Counted from the stretch's first letter, positions 7,108-16,754 are shown. The stretch is DNA of 64,000 nucleotides from Apilactobacillus apisilvae (GCF_023380225.1 NZ_CP093362.1:1116001-1180000); one strand, 5' to 3'. Program-made: numbers and translations. The notes: generated by a model from the letters alone, not told the origin.

Positions 7108-7293
7108 TTATTTACCATAGATTTCTTTATCAGTTTTTTCTTGATATTCTTGTTCTGAATGGCAAACATTATAATAAATATTTGTGTATGCTTCATTAAA
7201 AGCTTCCAAATATGTTTTGCCATCTTGTGGATCTAAACTAGCATGATTGAAAAATTCTTTAGTAAGTTCTAGAGCAATTTCTTTATTGTTCAT
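7108..7293 (-). CDS. Small acidic protein of unknown function
   Basis: 61 residues, soluble, acidic, starting after a very strong AGGGGG ribosome binding site. The N-terminal part (ALELTKEFFNH) looks helical. The sequence EAYTNIYYNV is typical of small conserved lactobacillus proteins, but I do not recognise the family. It is monocistronic, between a terminator and the YdcZ-type transporter. Confidence 0.6.
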   Translation of the reverse strand: MNNKEIALELTKEFFNHASLDPQDGKTYLEAFNEAYTNIYYNVCHSEQEYQEKTDKEIYGK

Positions 7294-7413
7294 AAATTAT
7301 TCCCCCTAATTAATATTAGATAAATTATAACAAAAGATGCTTTCAAATATTAAGGAAAAGCTTTTATATAATTTTTGTGGGGGCATTTAATTATAATCTC
7401 CTACATTATATTT

Positions 7414-8331
7414 CTAGAATAATTTAATCACTGCGACACCAATTATCATAATAACTAGTCCAGTATATTGTCTTATTCCAACTGCTTTTTTGGGTGAACC
7501 TAATAGACCAAATTTATCAACTTGCACACTACCAACGAGATTACCAAGTAGGGTTAATACAACGGTAGTTCCTGCGCCAATAACTGGACTTAATGCAGCA
7601 TTAGTTAGTACGTAAATTGTACCTAATGCGCCACCTAGCCATATCCACCAAGGATTACCTTTACCAAAACCTTTAGTAATTCCAGGATATCCTTTTCCAG
7701 TTATTCCGGCGATAATTATTAAAATAATTACACCAATTAGAAATGATATAAATGATGCATGAATTGATGAATGTAAAACAACACCTAAGTGACCATTAAT
7801 TGGCGCTTGTGATGCTTGAAACATCCCAGCAATAATCCCTAAAATTTGCCATGGTAATTTACTACGTTCAGAATTACCTGAACTATCATTTTTTTGTAGA
7901 ACGACCATCAAGATTCCAGCTATTAAGACCACAATTCCTATTAATCTTAAAAGAGTGAATGCATGGAATGGGGCACTAAATAAACCAAAGCTATCAATTA
8001 ACATCCCCATTAAGATTTGCCCAGTAATAGGCATAATCACTGTTTGCACAGCTCCCAAATATGGAAAAATAATGATGTTAGTTGTTAAACCAATTACCCC
8101 TAATAATCCACCAAACCAGATCCAAATGGGTTGGTTCAAAAATAATTGCGGTGAAAAGAATAATGATTGCCCACTTAAAATTGTGGCGATTAATAAGACA
8201 ATTGTTCCAACTGAGAATGATAGCATGGATGCTAAATAGGGTGATCCACCCACGTGATTTTTAAGATTGGTATTGACTGACGTTTGAATAGGTAAGACTA
8301 ATCCGGCAATGATACCTAATATATATAACAA
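7414..8331 (-). CDS. DMT-superfamily transporter, YdcZ/DUF606 type
   Basis: A membrane protein of about 305 residues with ten hydrophobic segments. It is made of two homologous halves, each opening with a small-residue-rich helix (LLYILGIIAGLVLPIQTSVN; LPWQILGIIAGMFQASQAPI). This is the fused two-half YdcZ arrangement. I choose TTG at 8331 because GAAGGGAG stands 7 bases upstream and the protein then begins at the first membrane helix; an upstream ATG at 8400 has no ribosome binding site. The substrate is unknown. The divergent XRE regulator is a candidate controller. Confidence 0.8.
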   Translation of the reverse strand: MLYILGIIAGLVLPIQTSVNTNLKNHVGGSPYLASMLSFSVGTIVLLIATILSGQSLFFSPQLFLNQPIWIWFGGLLGVIGLTTNIIIFPYLGAVQTVIMPITGQILMGMLIDSFGLFSAPFHAFTLLRLIGIVVLIAGILMVVLQKNDSSGNSERSKLPWQILGIIAGMFQASQAPINGHLGVVLHSSIHASFISFLIGVIILIIIAGITGKGYPGITKGFGKGNPWWIWLGGALGTIYVLTNAALSPVIGAGTTVVLTLLGNLVGSVQVDKFGLLGSPKKAVGIRQYTGLVIMIIGVAVIKLF

Positions 8332-8441
8332 ATTTGTAACTCCCTTCATAAATTTTTTGAATATATTAACAATATCATTTTTTATTTGTTCTATGTTCAT
8401 TATTGCTTAAAAACCACTATTATCAGACTTGCAACCATAAG

Positions 8442-8470
8442 TTGCGTGACATTTTATTGTCTAATATAGT
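8442..8470 (+). promoter_or_regulatory. Promoter of the XRE regulator
   Basis: TTGCGT, 17-base spacer, TATAGT. The inverted repeat GCAAC.....GTTGC (8431-8445) overlaps the -35 and is a plausible operator. Confidence 0.5.
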
Positions 8471-8497
8471 AACTTATTGATGTAAAGGAGGGCTTAA

Positions 8498-9223
8498 ATG
8501 AATCTAAATCAGAAAATAAAACAAGGTCGCCAGAAAATGAACTTAACTCAACAAGAATTGGCCGATCGACTTCATGTTACTAGACAAGCATTATCTAAAT
8601 GGGAAAATGACCAAAGTTATCCAAATTTAGATATTTTAGTTGAGATGAGTAAAGTTCTACATATTTCTTTAAATGAATTATTAGGTGAACAAGATAAAGT
8701 TGTTGCACAGATTAGTAATGACGTTAGGAAGAAACGCAGATATTTTAAATTATTGGTTAGTATCTTCGTATTGATAACATTATTGATACTATCTTCAGGA
8801 ATTTTTATTTATGGTAGGATTCATCAAATTGATCGAATTGATGAATTTAATCCATTTTTACCAACTAGATATGGATATGCGGTTTTACCTGATAAAGTAC
8901 CAACTAAAAAAATAAAAGAATTTATTAATTATGGAAATGGTAAAAAAGGTTATGAAATGAGGGATGATCCTCAACCAGTAGACGCGTTTGTGACTTCTGA
9001 TCCTTTTGGAGAAGGTCAATGGTTAAAATTTTCAGTTGGTGACTACAATAAAAATCAAAGATGGGCACTTTTAAGATATAAAGGTTCTTATGTATCTGCA
9101 GCTAGACCGATATCTAAAAATAATATTCCCAATAATATTAAAGATATCATTGGAAATCGTTACTTTAAATATGATAAAAAGAATGGTGGTAACAGATATA
9201 ATGTTCACATTATGAACTTTTAA
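8498..9223 (+). CDS. XRE-family membrane-anchored transcriptional regulator
   Basis: 241 residues. Residues 4-60 are an HTH_3 domain (TQQELADRLHVTRQALSKWEND). A single membrane segment lies at about 85-106 (LLVSIFVLITLLILSSGIFIYG), and a 130-residue domain follows that would be extracytoplasmic. The ribosome binding site is AAAGGAGGG. This layout suggests a one-component sensor that binds DNA from the membrane. The signal is unknown. It is divergent from the YdcZ-type transporter across a short intergenic region, so it may regulate that gene and itself. Confidence 0.8.
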   Translation: MNLNQKIKQGRQKMNLTQQELADRLHVTRQALSKWENDQSYPNLDILVEMSKVLHISLNELLGEQDKVVAQISNDVRKKRRYFKLLVSIFVLITLLILSSGIFIYGRIHQIDRIDEFNPFLPTRYGYAVLPDKVPTKKIKEFINYGNGKKGYEMRDDPQPVDAFVTSDPFGEGQWLKFSVGDYNKNQRWALLRYKGSYVSAARPISKNNIPNNIKDIIGNRYFKYDKKNGGNRYNVHIMNF

Positions 9224-9318
9224 AATTTAAAAATCTGTATTTGTGTTAATATTTATTTAACAAATTAAAAATGTTCATTAATTTAGATAAATCTACATTT
9301 GTATCTTATGTTAATTTA

Positions 9319-9347
9319 CTGACAAGATGAACTATATATTATATACT
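9319..9347 (+). promoter_or_regulatory. Promoter of the type I antitoxin RNA
   Basis: CTGACA (9319-9324), 17 bases, TATACT (9342-9347). The decayed copy at 53 kb keeps the same promoter (CTGACA, 17, TATAGT). Confidence 0.65.
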
Positions 9348-9353
9348 ATAGCT

Positions 9354-9490
9354 GTAAATAAAAAGAAGCCCTGCTCAAACAGGACTTCCAAATAAAGCCG
9401 TTTAAAAGACGGTGACATAAGTTACGAACAACTACTTAAAGCTATCCCATAACCGGTCAAAGTTATATAATGGGACGGCTTTTTATTTAT
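9354..9490 (+). ncRNA. Antisense antitoxin RNA of a type I toxin-antitoxin module
   Basis: Starts about 7 bases after the -10 at 9342-9347. It ends at the hairpin AGCTATCCCAT...ATGGGACGGCT and T run near 9486. It is convergent with the toxin mRNA and overlaps that message's 3' end and its terminator (GAAGTCCTG...CAGGGCTTC on the minus strand, 9365-9388). Opposed overlapping transcripts with facing terminators are the hallmark of par/Fst-like and holin-like type I modules. Confidence 0.65.
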
Positions 9491-9569
9491 GCTTATTGAT
9501 GTATGTTAGCAATGCTAAAATAAACATGCCAAACATCAACATTAAGCTAAGAGCTTGAAAAACGCTCAT
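9483..9569 (-). CDS. Putative holin-like type I toxin, 28 residues
   Basis: The protein begins MSVFQALSLMLMFGMFILAL and ends in INKHK: a single membrane helix with a short basic tail. This is the pattern of the putative holin-like toxin family (Hol_Tox) of lactobacilli. Its own ribosome binding site is weak (AGAAAGG). The start lies inside an upstream frame (9547-9609) that has a strong site, so translation may be coupled. The toxin probably depolarises the membrane if the antisense RNA is lost. It could act as a plasmid-derived addiction module. Confidence 0.75.
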   Translation of the reverse strand: MSVFQALSLMLMFGMFILALLTYINKHK

Positions 9570-9609
9570 TGACTGTGAAACCTTTCTGTAGATTATTCCA
9601 TGCTTCCAT
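9547..9609 (-). CDS. 20-residue leader frame overlapping the toxin start
   Basis: ATG 9609 follows the strong AAAGAGGTG ribosome binding site. The frame encodes MEAWNNLQKGFTVNERFSSS and ends 20 bases inside the toxin gene in another frame. Ribosomes ending here could re-initiate at the toxin ATG. It may have no function other than coupling. Confidence 0.4.
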   Translation of the reverse strand: MEAWNNLQKGFTVNERFSSS

Positions 9610-9668
9610 AGAAATCACCTCTTTAGGAAAAAAGACAGTCACCATCCATTAACTTCTCTACTAAAAGA

Positions 9669-9674
9669 ATTATA
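9669..9674 (-). promoter_or_regulatory. -10 element of the toxin mRNA
   Basis: TATAAT on the minus strand, about 60 bases before the leader frame; the -35 is poor (TATATA at 17 bases). The mRNA would run from about 9662 to about 9360. Confidence 0.35.
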
Positions 9675-9706
9675 CATTAAATTTAATATTATATATATCG
9701 TTGATA

Positions 9707-9750
9707 CAAAAAAAGAATGACATCGATTGAACATCGAAATCATTCCATAA
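9707..9750 (-). terminator. Terminator after the baeRF-type gene
   Basis: On the minus strand GGAATGA...TCGATG and CATCGA..TCATTC pair, followed by T7. Confidence 0.75.
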
Positions 9751-9780
9751 AAAATCATTTAACTTTGAGTAGTCTTTTTA

Positions 9781-10746
9781 CTATACATATTTACGATTAA
9801 TCACTGCACAATCAGCATTTACTGGCATATGTTCTTTTGATAAAACAATTACTTCACCAGCAAAACCAATCGTGGTAATTGCTAAATCATTATAGGTATG
9901 ATTGTACTTTTCTTCATTAATAAATAAAGTGTCAATCTTACCAGCAATTGCATCAGAAATAATTTCATTTAAATCATTTGAAACCGTATTATTAGCAGCT
10001 GCTTTTTTATAGTTGAAGTGATTATTATGAATTCCTTCAGCATAAAATTGTGTATTTATATCTTTTACAACTTTATCCAAATGATCTTCACTAATTTTTT
10101 CACCAACAGTCTTATAATTGATATTTTTCAAGACCTTATTTTGCTTAGCAATTTCAAAGTATAAGTTACTATTTTCTTCATTTGCAACTAAAACAGTAGG
10201 AACATAATCATCATCGCTAAATTGCTTTGTTAAATATTCATCAACTAGTTGATAAAATTTCTTTTGGTCATCATTAATTAAAATTGAAATAGGCTTATTC
10301 ACCAATTTAATTTCAGTGATTTTATTATTGTCGATTCGATAAATTTTAAAATTATTTTTTTCTAAAATTAATATCCGATAGTGTAATTCAGATTGGATTT
10401 CTTTTACTAATGGTAATATTTCCATCGTGTCATCTAAAATGACTTTAGTATTAATCGGCTGGGTTAAGGTAAATGAATGAACTGCCTTAACACTAATGAA
10501 TAAAGCAAATCCACTACCATTGTTAATATGTTTATCTTTTTCAAAGTTAAATTTTTTTAATTTACGTTCATATTTTGACCATAAATTTTCATCATATTTG
10601 TTATTAAATTTAGTTTTTATATTTTTTATTAGGTTGAAATATTCTTCTTTATTAGTAATTTCATCAAAAGAAACATAAACAGAAATAAATGGACCAATTT
10701 CATAGTCTAAAGTTAACATGTTTCTTAGTTCAATTGTGGACGTCAA
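9781..10746 (-). CDS. Bacterial archaeo-eukaryotic release-factor-like (baeRF) protein
   Basis: 321 residues from TTG 10746, chosen because AAGGGGTG lies 8 bases upstream; longer in-frame starts lack a ribosome binding site. The pattern fits the baeRF families: N-terminal SVYVSFDEITNKEEY, a central ELHYRILILEKNNFKIYRID strand pair, and C-terminal FINEEKYNHTYNDLAITT. The family resembles eRF1 and is suspected to act on ribosomes, with no proven biochemistry that I know of. It is divergent from cls. Confidence 0.65.
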   Translation of the reverse strand: MTSTIELRNMLTLDYEIGPFISVYVSFDEITNKEEYFNLIKNIKTKFNNKYDENLWSKYERKLKKFNFEKDKHINNGSGFALFISVKAVHSFTLTQPINTKVILDDTMEILPLVKEIQSELHYRILILEKNNFKIYRIDNNKITEIKLVNKPISILINDDQKKFYQLVDEYLTKQFSDDDYVPTVLVANEENSNLYFEIAKQNKVLKNINYKTVGEKISEDHLDKVVKDINTQFYAEGIHNNHFNYKKAAANNTVSNDLNEIISDAIAGKIDTLFINEEKYNHTYNDLAITTIGFAGEVIVLSKEHMPVNADCAVINRKYV

Positions 10747-10854
10747 TTTTACACACCCCTTAATTTTGTATATTAATAGTATATCACGATAGATAATTAT
10801 AAAAATATAATATGCTATAATATCCTTATAATTATATGAGAAAGAAGACTTCAA

Positions 10855-12309
10855 ATGGACGTAATGACGTTTATTGATTTTGTCATTTTAGCCAACGAAA
10901 TATTAGCATTAATTACTGTTTTCAGAGAAGAAAGAGAAATTTCTGCCACATGGGCATGGTTGTTAGTTTTATCATTTCTACCGGTGATTGGATTTATTAT
11001 CTATGCCTTTGTTGGTAGAAAGTTGCCCAAAAAACGTTTATTTCGTTTTCAAGATCGCGATATTAAGAAGATTTATCGAGTATTAGAAAATCGAATTAGA
11101 TTACATAGCAATCCTAAAAAAATTAAGGCCGATGAGGTATCCTATTCGGCCAAGAATTTAGTTAAACTGTTTAAAAATAGCGGTATCTCTGATTTATCAA
11201 GACGTAATCATGTGAAAATATTTATTGATGGCAATAGCTTATTTAATAAAATGATAAGTGATATTGAAAAAGCAAAATCATCTATTAATATCGAATTTTA
11301 TACTTTTTATAATGATGAAATTGGAAAACAAGTTTTGAATACATTGATAAAAAAAGCCAAGCAGGGCATTCACATTCATGTTATTTATGATAGTTGGGGA
11401 TCCATGGGGACAACCCGTCGATTTTTCCAACCATTAGTGGATGTTGGTGGCATAGCAGAACCATTTTTACATACTCATTCTGCAATTACCGACTTTAGAA
11501 TTAACTTTCGTGATCACCGTAAAATTGTGGTGATTGATGGACAAATTGGTTATGTTGGTGGTTTTAATATTGGTGATCAATACTTAAACCGCAAAAAGAA
11601 ATTTGGTAATTGGCGTGATACTCATCTGAGAATTATTGGTAATTCTGTTTATAATCTACAAGCTCAGTTTATTTTAGATTGGAATGTTACAGATATTCAT
11701 CGGCCGATAGATGAAGAAAAAGATAAAGAATTTTATTTCCCAGCGACTTATCAAGAGGGCAGTACTAATATTCAAATTGTATCTAGTGGTCCAGACACTA
11801 ATCTACAACAAATTAAGCTTGGCTATATTAAGCTAATTCAGACTGCTAAAAATTATTGTTGGATTCAAACACCATATCTAATTCCTGACGATAGCACTAC
11901 CGATGCTTTAAAAAGTGCCGCAATGTCAGGTGTTGATGTTCGGATAATGCTTCCTTGTAAGCCAGATCATCCCTTTGTTTACCGTGCAACTCAATATTAT
12001 GCTAAGCAATTAGCTAAGTACGGGGTCAAAATTTATTTTTATCAAAAGGGTTTCTTACATGCCAAAACCATTGTTGTTGATGGAAAAGTTTCATCGGTTG
12101 GCTCAGCTAATTTTGATTTTCGTAGTTTCAAATTAAACTTTGAAATTAATGCTTTTTTGTATGATGAAGCCATTAGTCAACAATTAAGATCACTTTATAT
12201 TAAAGATATTCGGGATAGTACTTTAGAAACAGTTGAAACGATGGATAAGCAATCTTCATGGATGAAATTTAAACAGGTCTTTAGTCGGTTGTTTTCACCA
12301 ATTTTATAG
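10855..12309 (+). CDS. cls: Cardiolipin synthase (phospholipase D family)
   Basis: 484 residues. Two N-terminal membrane helices (residues about 5-60) are followed by two PLD domains with HKD motifs at H221/K223 (HRKIVVID) and H402/K404 (HAKTIVVD). The enzyme condenses two phosphatidylglycerols into cardiolipin at the membrane. The length is as expected for Cls. The ribosome binding site GAAAGAAGA is modest. It is a single gene, ended by a bidirectional terminator shared with pyrE. Confidence 0.95.
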   Translation: MDVMTFIDFVILANEILALITVFREEREISATWAWLLVLSFLPVIGFIIYAFVGRKLPKKRLFRFQDRDIKKIYRVLENRIRLHSNPKKIKADEVSYSAKNLVKLFKNSGISDLSRRNHVKIFIDGNSLFNKMISDIEKAKSSINIEFYTFYNDEIGKQVLNTLIKKAKQGIHIHVIYDSWGSMGTTRRFFQPLVDVGGIAEPFLHTHSAITDFRINFRDHRKIVVIDGQIGYVGGFNIGDQYLNRKKKFGNWRDTHLRIIGNSVYNLQAQFILDWNVTDIHRPIDEEKDKEFYFPATYQEGSTNIQIVSSGPDTNLQQIKLGYIKLIQTAKNYCWIQTPYLIPDDSTTDALKSAAMSGVDVRIMLPCKPDHPFVYRATQYYAKQLAKYGVKIYFYQKGFLHAKTIVVDGKVSSVGSANFDFRSFKLNFEINAFLYDEAISQQLRSLYIKDIRDSTLETVETMDKQSSWMKFKQVFSRLFSPIL

Positions 12310-12345
12310 TGAAAAAGGAATCTTTTTTAAGATTCCTTTTTGTGT
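12310..12345. terminator. Bidirectional terminator between cls and pyrE
   Basis: AAAAAGGAATCTT and AAGATTCCTTTTT form a perfect stem. Confidence 0.85.
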
Positions 12346-12360
12346 TTATAAGAATATTAA

Positions 12361-12996
12361 TTAGTTTTTCCAATTCCATGGATCTTGATGCCATTTTTTC
12401 AAGGAATTTAATTCTTCTGCTGAGATTAGATTATCTTCTTTAGCTTGTTCAATAATAGCAGGGTAGCTAGTTAAAGTATCAAAGTCTAAATGAGCTTCTT
12501 CAAAGTTTTCAAAGCTATCTGGCAAACCGTAAGTAAAGATAGCAGCGACACCAACTACATTGATTTTATTATCAGTTAAGTATTTTGCAGCATTTAACAC
12601 ACTTTTACCAGTCGATAATAAGTCATCAATTAAAACTACTTTGGAATGTTCATCGACAACACCTTCCATTTGTTTGCCTTGACCATGATCTTTGGGTTTT
12701 GAACGAACATAAATCATTGGTAGGTCTAATTTTTCTGCTACTAAAGCGGCGTGTGGAATTCCTGCGGTAGCAACTCCGCCGATTACATTTGCTTCTGGAA
12801 ATTTATTTTGAATTAATTTAGCGAGGCCTTCAGCAATATGATCACGTACATTTGGATAGCTAATTGTAATACGATTATCAGTATAGATGGGGGCTTTAAT
12901 ACCAGAAGCCCAAGTGTATGGTTCATTTGGTGATAGTGAAACCGCCTTAATTTTTAGTAAGTCGGTTGCGATTTGTTTGCTGATTTCTGTAGTCAT
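12361..12996 (-). CDS. pyrE: Orotate phosphoribosyltransferase
   Basis: 211 residues. The enzyme joins orotate to PRPP in UMP synthesis. The PRPP-binding motif [13 protein letters not shown] is at about residues 120-132, and [10 protein letters not shown] matches the OPRT catalytic loop. It follows pyrF by one base and shares its PyrR-controlled transcript. The other pyr genes are not in this window. Confidence 0.96.
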   Translation of the reverse strand: MTTEISKQIATDLLKIKAVSLSPNEPYTWASGIKAPIYTDNRITISYPNVRDHIAEGLAKLIQNKFPEANVIGGVATAGIPHAALVAEKLDLPMIYVRSKPKDHGQGKQMEGVVDEHSKVVLIDDLLSTGKSVLNAAKYLTDNKINVVGVAAIFTYGLPDSFENFEEAHLDFDTLTSYPAIIEQAKEDNLISAEELNSLKKWHQDPWNWKN

Positions 12997-12997
12997 A

Positions 12998-13714
12998 TTA
13001 TTTACCTCCGTTAATTTGTGAATAAATCATTTTGTAAGTTTCAACTGGATTATCTGATTGTGTAATGCTTCTTCCAACCACAATACCGTTACTGCCTAAA
13101 TCATGAGCTTTTGCTGGTGTGACCACTCTTTTCTGATCATCTTTAGAATTGTTTTTTAATCTAATGCCAGGATTAATGCATAGCAATTTATCACTTACTT
13201 TTTCATGGATGAATTTATCTTCTAAGGCTGAAGATATCACACCATCAGCACCACTTTGATAGGCAATATTAGCTAAATGAGCGACTGACTCCTGCATACT
13301 ATGATTTATTTGTTCTTCAATTTGAAGTTGGCTTTCAGAAGTAGAAGTTAATTGGGTGACTGCCAATAATTTTGGAGCTTCGTGATTACTTTCTTCAGCA
13401 CCTTTTTTTAAACCATCTTTAGCGGCTTGAATCATTTTACCGCCACCCAGAGCGTGAATAGTAGTATATTGGATATCTAATTGTGCTAATTGGAATGCTG
13501 CTTGTTCAGCAGTATGTGGAATGTCATGTAATTTTAAATCCAAAAAGATATTAATATTTTGATTTCTTAATTTTTTAATAATTGCAGGACCTTCACGATA
13601 AAATAGTTCCATTCCGATCTTAACTGATAGATTTTTAATCCCGTTAAAAGGTTTTAAAAATTCAAATGTTTTTTCTGCATTTGGAAAATCTAGCGCTATA
13701 AAAACTGGTTTCAT
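12998..13714 (-). CDS. pyrF: Orotidine 5'-phosphate decarboxylase
   Basis: 238 residues, TIM-barrel enzyme making UMP from OMP. The N-terminal strand VFIALDFPN and the catalytic motif [10 protein letters not shown] (about residues 59-68) are intact, as is the C-terminal phosphate-binding NGIVVGRSI. The start ATG follows TTTGGAGGG. It is the first gene of a pyrF-pyrE operon behind a PyrR attenuator. Confidence 0.96.
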   Translation of the reverse strand: MKPVFIALDFPNAEKTFEFLKPFNGIKNLSVKIGMELFYREGPAIIKKLRNQNINIFLDLKLHDIPHTAEQAAFQLAQLDIQYTTIHALGGGKMIQAAKDGLKKGAEESNHEAPKLLAVTQLTSTSESQLQIEEQINHSMQESVAHLANIAYQSGADGVISSALEDKFIHEKVSDKLLCINPGIRLKNNSKDDQKRVVTPAKAHDLGSNGIVVGRSITQSDNPVETYKMIYSQINGGK

Positions 13715-13734
13715 TCATTACCCTCCAAATAAAA

Positions 13735-13820
13735 AAGTCGTCTAATCAAAGAGACTAGACGACGATAGGGTACATTTATTCCGTTCATCGATTTGCTAGC
13801 CTCTCGGGACTAATTTAAAA
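13735..13820 (-). promoter_or_regulatory. PyrR-binding RNA attenuator of pyrFE
   Basis: On the minus strand TAGTCCCGAGAGGCTAGC (about 13797-13814) carries the PyrR-type loop GAGAGGCTAGC. It is followed by a terminator with GTCGTCTAGTC pairing with GATTAGACGAC (13738-13764) and T6. TATAGT at about 13840 with TTGCAT upstream makes the promoter. High UMP/UTP would favour PyrR binding and termination. Confidence 0.85.
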
Positions 13821-13992
13821 TCATTTATTGCTACCTACTATACTCTAAAATTACGATAATGCAAAATCAAAAAATAAATTTGCATTAAAATAAAATTTAG
13901 TGCATAATTTTTTAAGAATATAAATATCTTAGTCATAGGTATTTCAAAAAAATAATGAATGTCTGCGAGCATTCGTTTTGGAGGAATTGAAT

Positions 13993-15213
13993 ATGGAAAA
14001 TACGCAGAAGAACCACGCTTTAACGTCAAATAATCAAAAATGGGTAATTGCATCAACCTCGATTGGGCAAATGCTAGAAAGTATGGATATATCATTTATC
14101 TCTTTCACATTAACCTCAATTATGGCTAGTTTACATATTTCTTCAGCTGCTGCTGGAATGTTGTCGACGGTTACCACTTTTGGAACGTTATTGGGTGGTA
14201 TTTTATTTGGACTTTTAGCTGACCGCTTTGGTCGTGTTAAGATTCTTACCTACACAATTTTCATTTTCGCTTTCGCCACTGCTGGAGTTGTTCTTGCAAA
14301 AGATTTTACAACTTTACTAATTCTTAGATTCTTAGTTGGATTAGGTGCTGGTGGTGAGTACGGAGCTGGAGTTGCGATGATCTGTGAAAGCTTCGGTAAA
14401 AAGCAATTAGGTCAAAAAGTTTCAATCTCAACGATTGGTGGTCAATTAGGTTCAATTGTTGCGGCATTACTAGCAGCCTTTATGGTACCAATGTTTGGAT
14501 GGCGTGCATTATTCTTAGTCGGAATTATCCCAATTTTCTTCGCTTTCGTCATTAGAAGACACTTAAAAGAAAGCCCCGAATTTATTTCCGCAATGGAAAA
14601 CAATAAGAAACGCCCTAAAGTTTCAATGAAAAAATTATTTGCTACTCCTAAGATTGCTTATCAAACAATGGCTTTAGGTGTGATGGTAATTGTGCAAATT
14701 GCCGGATACTACGGATTAATTAACTGGTTACCATCAATTATGCAAAAACAATTAGGTTTAAGTGTTTCAGGTTCATCATTATGGATGATCGTTACAATTA
14801 CTGGAATGAGTGCAGGAATGTTAACCTTTGGAACCATTCTAGATAAATTAGGACCTCGTAAGGCCTTTGGAATTTTCTTACTATTTGCAGCAGTTGCAGT
14901 TTATGGACTCACCATTGCGGTTAATGGCTTTACTTTACTACTAGCTTCAACCGTTGTTGGATTCTTTTCTAACGGAATGTACGGCGGTTATGGTGCAATT
15001 ATTAGTCGACTATATCCAACTGAAGTTCGTTCAACTGCTAACAACGTTATTATGGGATTTGGTAGAGCAGTTGGTGGTTTCTCACCATTCGTAATTGGAT
15101 TATTGATGGAAAGTCATTCACTATTTATGATTATGGGAATTCTATCATGCCTGTACATCTTCAGTTTCATTACAATGATGTCAATTCCAGCTTTAAAGAA
15201 ATTAGCTAAATAA
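13993..15213 (+). CDS. MFS metabolite:proton symporter
   Basis: 406 residues, 12 membrane helices. The start is ATG 13993, 9 bases after GGAGG; the upstream TTG would place GGAGG inside the gene. LADRFGRVK is the MFS loop 2-3 motif and RFLVGLGAGGEYG the helix 4 motif typical of the aromatic acid/nicotinate/sugar-acid symporters. The substrate cannot be named. It is a single gene with a shared terminator downstream. Confidence 0.85.
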   Translation: MENTQKNHALTSNNQKWVIASTSIGQMLESMDISFISFTLTSIMASLHISSAAAGMLSTVTTFGTLLGGILFGLLADRFGRVKILTYTIFIFAFATAGVVLAKDFTTLLILRFLVGLGAGGEYGAGVAMICESFGKKQLGQKVSISTIGGQLGSIVAALLAAFMVPMFGWRALFLVGIIPIFFAFVIRRHLKESPEFISAMENNKKRPKVSMKKLFATPKIAYQTMALGVMVIVQIAGYYGLINWLPSIMQKQLGLSVSGSSLWMIVTITGMSAGMLTFGTILDKLGPRKAFGIFLLFAAVAVYGLTIAVNGFTLLLASTVVGFFSNGMYGGYGAIISRLYPTEVRSTANNVIMGFGRAVGGFSPFVIGLLMESHSLFMIMGILSCLYIFSFITMMSIPALKKLAK

Positions 15214-15215
15214 AA

Positions 15216-15252
15216 TAAGAATCCACTTTGAAATTTCAAAGTGGATTCTTTT
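15216..15252. terminator. Bidirectional terminator
   Basis: AGAATCCACTTTGAAA and TTTCAAAGTGGATTCT form a perfect stem, with A/T runs outside; shared by the convergent MFS and APC genes. Confidence 0.9.
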
Positions 15253-16651
15253 ATTTTTCGTTTTGTAGTTTAGAATGATGGATACCATAAACAAAGTATA
15301 CGATAAATCCAATTACAATCCATATACCAACCGAAATCTTAGTGATATCAGGAAGCATGATAATAAAGAAAATACTAAATGCTCCTGCTAGAATAGGTAA
15401 AACTGGATAGAATGGCATTTTGAACCCATTATTTTGAATATCTTTACGATGACGCAGTTTAATAACACCAAATGATATAAATGTGAATGCGATTAGTGTA
15501 CCAGCATTAATTAATGATGCTAGTTGGGTTAATGGAACTAGGCCAGCAAAGATAGCTTGCACGATTGCTGCAATTATAATTGCGTTACTTGGAACTGCAT
15601 GCTTTTTGGATACTTTGCCTATTCTTTTAGGAAGCAATCCGTCACGACCCAAAGCATAAACTAATCTAGAACCACCAATAAACATTGTAACCATTGCGGT
15701 AAAAATTCCAATTAATGCACCCACAGTTATCAATTTATTCCATGCGGTCAAATTAATTATTTGTAGGGCAAATGCAGCTGGATCATCAACATTTAACTGT
15801 TTGTAGTTAACAATTCCGGTTAATACTAATGAAAAAGACACGTATAGGACTACCGCAATAATAACGGTACCAATAATTCCACGAACAACGTTTTTTCCTG
15901 GATTGATAGTTTCGGCTGAATTAGCAGCTAAAGCATCAAAACCAATAAAAGCAAAGAAAACAGTTGCAGCAGCGGTACAAATTCCACCCATGCCAAATGG
16001 CACACTATGAAATTCTTTTGGATAAAATGGAACGTAGTTATTAGCCTTAACATAGAATATACCTACAAGGATAAACATAATGATAATAGCAACTTTAATT
16101 ACTACCGCCCAATTTTCAATTCTTTTCGATAATTCGGTTCCTTGTAAAATAATTGCAGTAATTATTAACACAATTGCGACGGCAGTAATATTAATTACGC
16201 CACCTTCCATTGGGCTACTTTGTAATGCTTTTGGTAAATTAAGCCCCATAGCACTTAAAATATTATTATTGAAGTAAGCAGCAAAACCAGTTGCTTCAGC
16301 AGAAACTGCCAAGAAATATTCTAGAATTAGCGCCCAACCTAAAATCCAACCAGTCATTTCTCCATATATAATGGAACCAAATGAATAGGCTGATCCAGCA
16401 ATAGGCATTGCAGAAGAAAATTCAGCATAGGCCATTCCCACCATTCCAGAAACAATTGCTGCTAATAAAAATGCAATTGCAACTGCCGGCCCAGCATGAC
16501 TAGCCGCTTCGTGACCAGGTAAAATAAAAATTCCGGTCCCAATAACCGCTCCAATGCCTAATCCGATGAGATCCCTAGCGTTAAGGTTTTTGGATAATCG
16601 TTGATCAGCCTTTATATAAGTATGGACTGATTCTTTTTTAAAAACGTTCAT
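15251..16651 (-). CDS. APC-family cationic-type amino acid permease
   Basis: 466 residues, about 12 helices. The helix 1 motif IGLGIGAVIGTGIFILPG is the substrate/ion-binding unwound helix of the APC fold. The helix 3 motif GWALILEYFLAVSA and GFDALAANSAETINPGKN match the CAT-type subfamily (YfnA-like). The substrate is unknown. A LysR regulator is transcribed divergently 100 bp away and probably controls it. Confidence 0.88.
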   Translation of the reverse strand: MNVFKKESVHTYIKADQRLSKNLNARDLIGLGIGAVIGTGIFILPGHEAASHAGPAVAIAFLLAAIVSGMVGMAYAEFSSAMPIAGSAYSFGSIIYGEMTGWILGWALILEYFLAVSAEATGFAAYFNNNILSAMGLNLPKALQSSPMEGGVINITAVAIVLIITAIILQGTELSKRIENWAVVIKVAIIIMFILVGIFYVKANNYVPFYPKEFHSVPFGMGGICTAAATVFFAFIGFDALAANSAETINPGKNVVRGIIGTVIIAVVLYVSFSLVLTGIVNYKQLNVDDPAAFALQIINLTAWNKLITVGALIGIFTAMVTMFIGGSRLVYALGRDGLLPKRIGKVSKKHAVPSNAIIIAAIVQAIFAGLVPLTQLASLINAGTLIAFTFISFGVIKLRHRKDIQNNGFKMPFYPVLPILAGAFSIFFIIMLPDITKISVGIWIVIGFIVYFVYGIHHSKLQNEK

Positions 16652-16675
16652 ATATTTTCACTTCCTAATTTTTTC

Positions 16676-16690
16676 TATATTATTAATATA
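16676..16690. promoter_or_regulatory. Candidate LysR operator
   Basis: TATATTATTAATATA is a perfect 15-bp palindrome of the T-N11-A kind in the region between the divergent permease and LysR genes. AT-richness raises the chance of coincidence. Confidence 0.3.
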
Positions 16691-16754
16691 AAATATTATT
16701 ATTAATAAGTGAAATTAATATTTTTTGTGTTAACATTAGTAAAGGTGATGTGTC

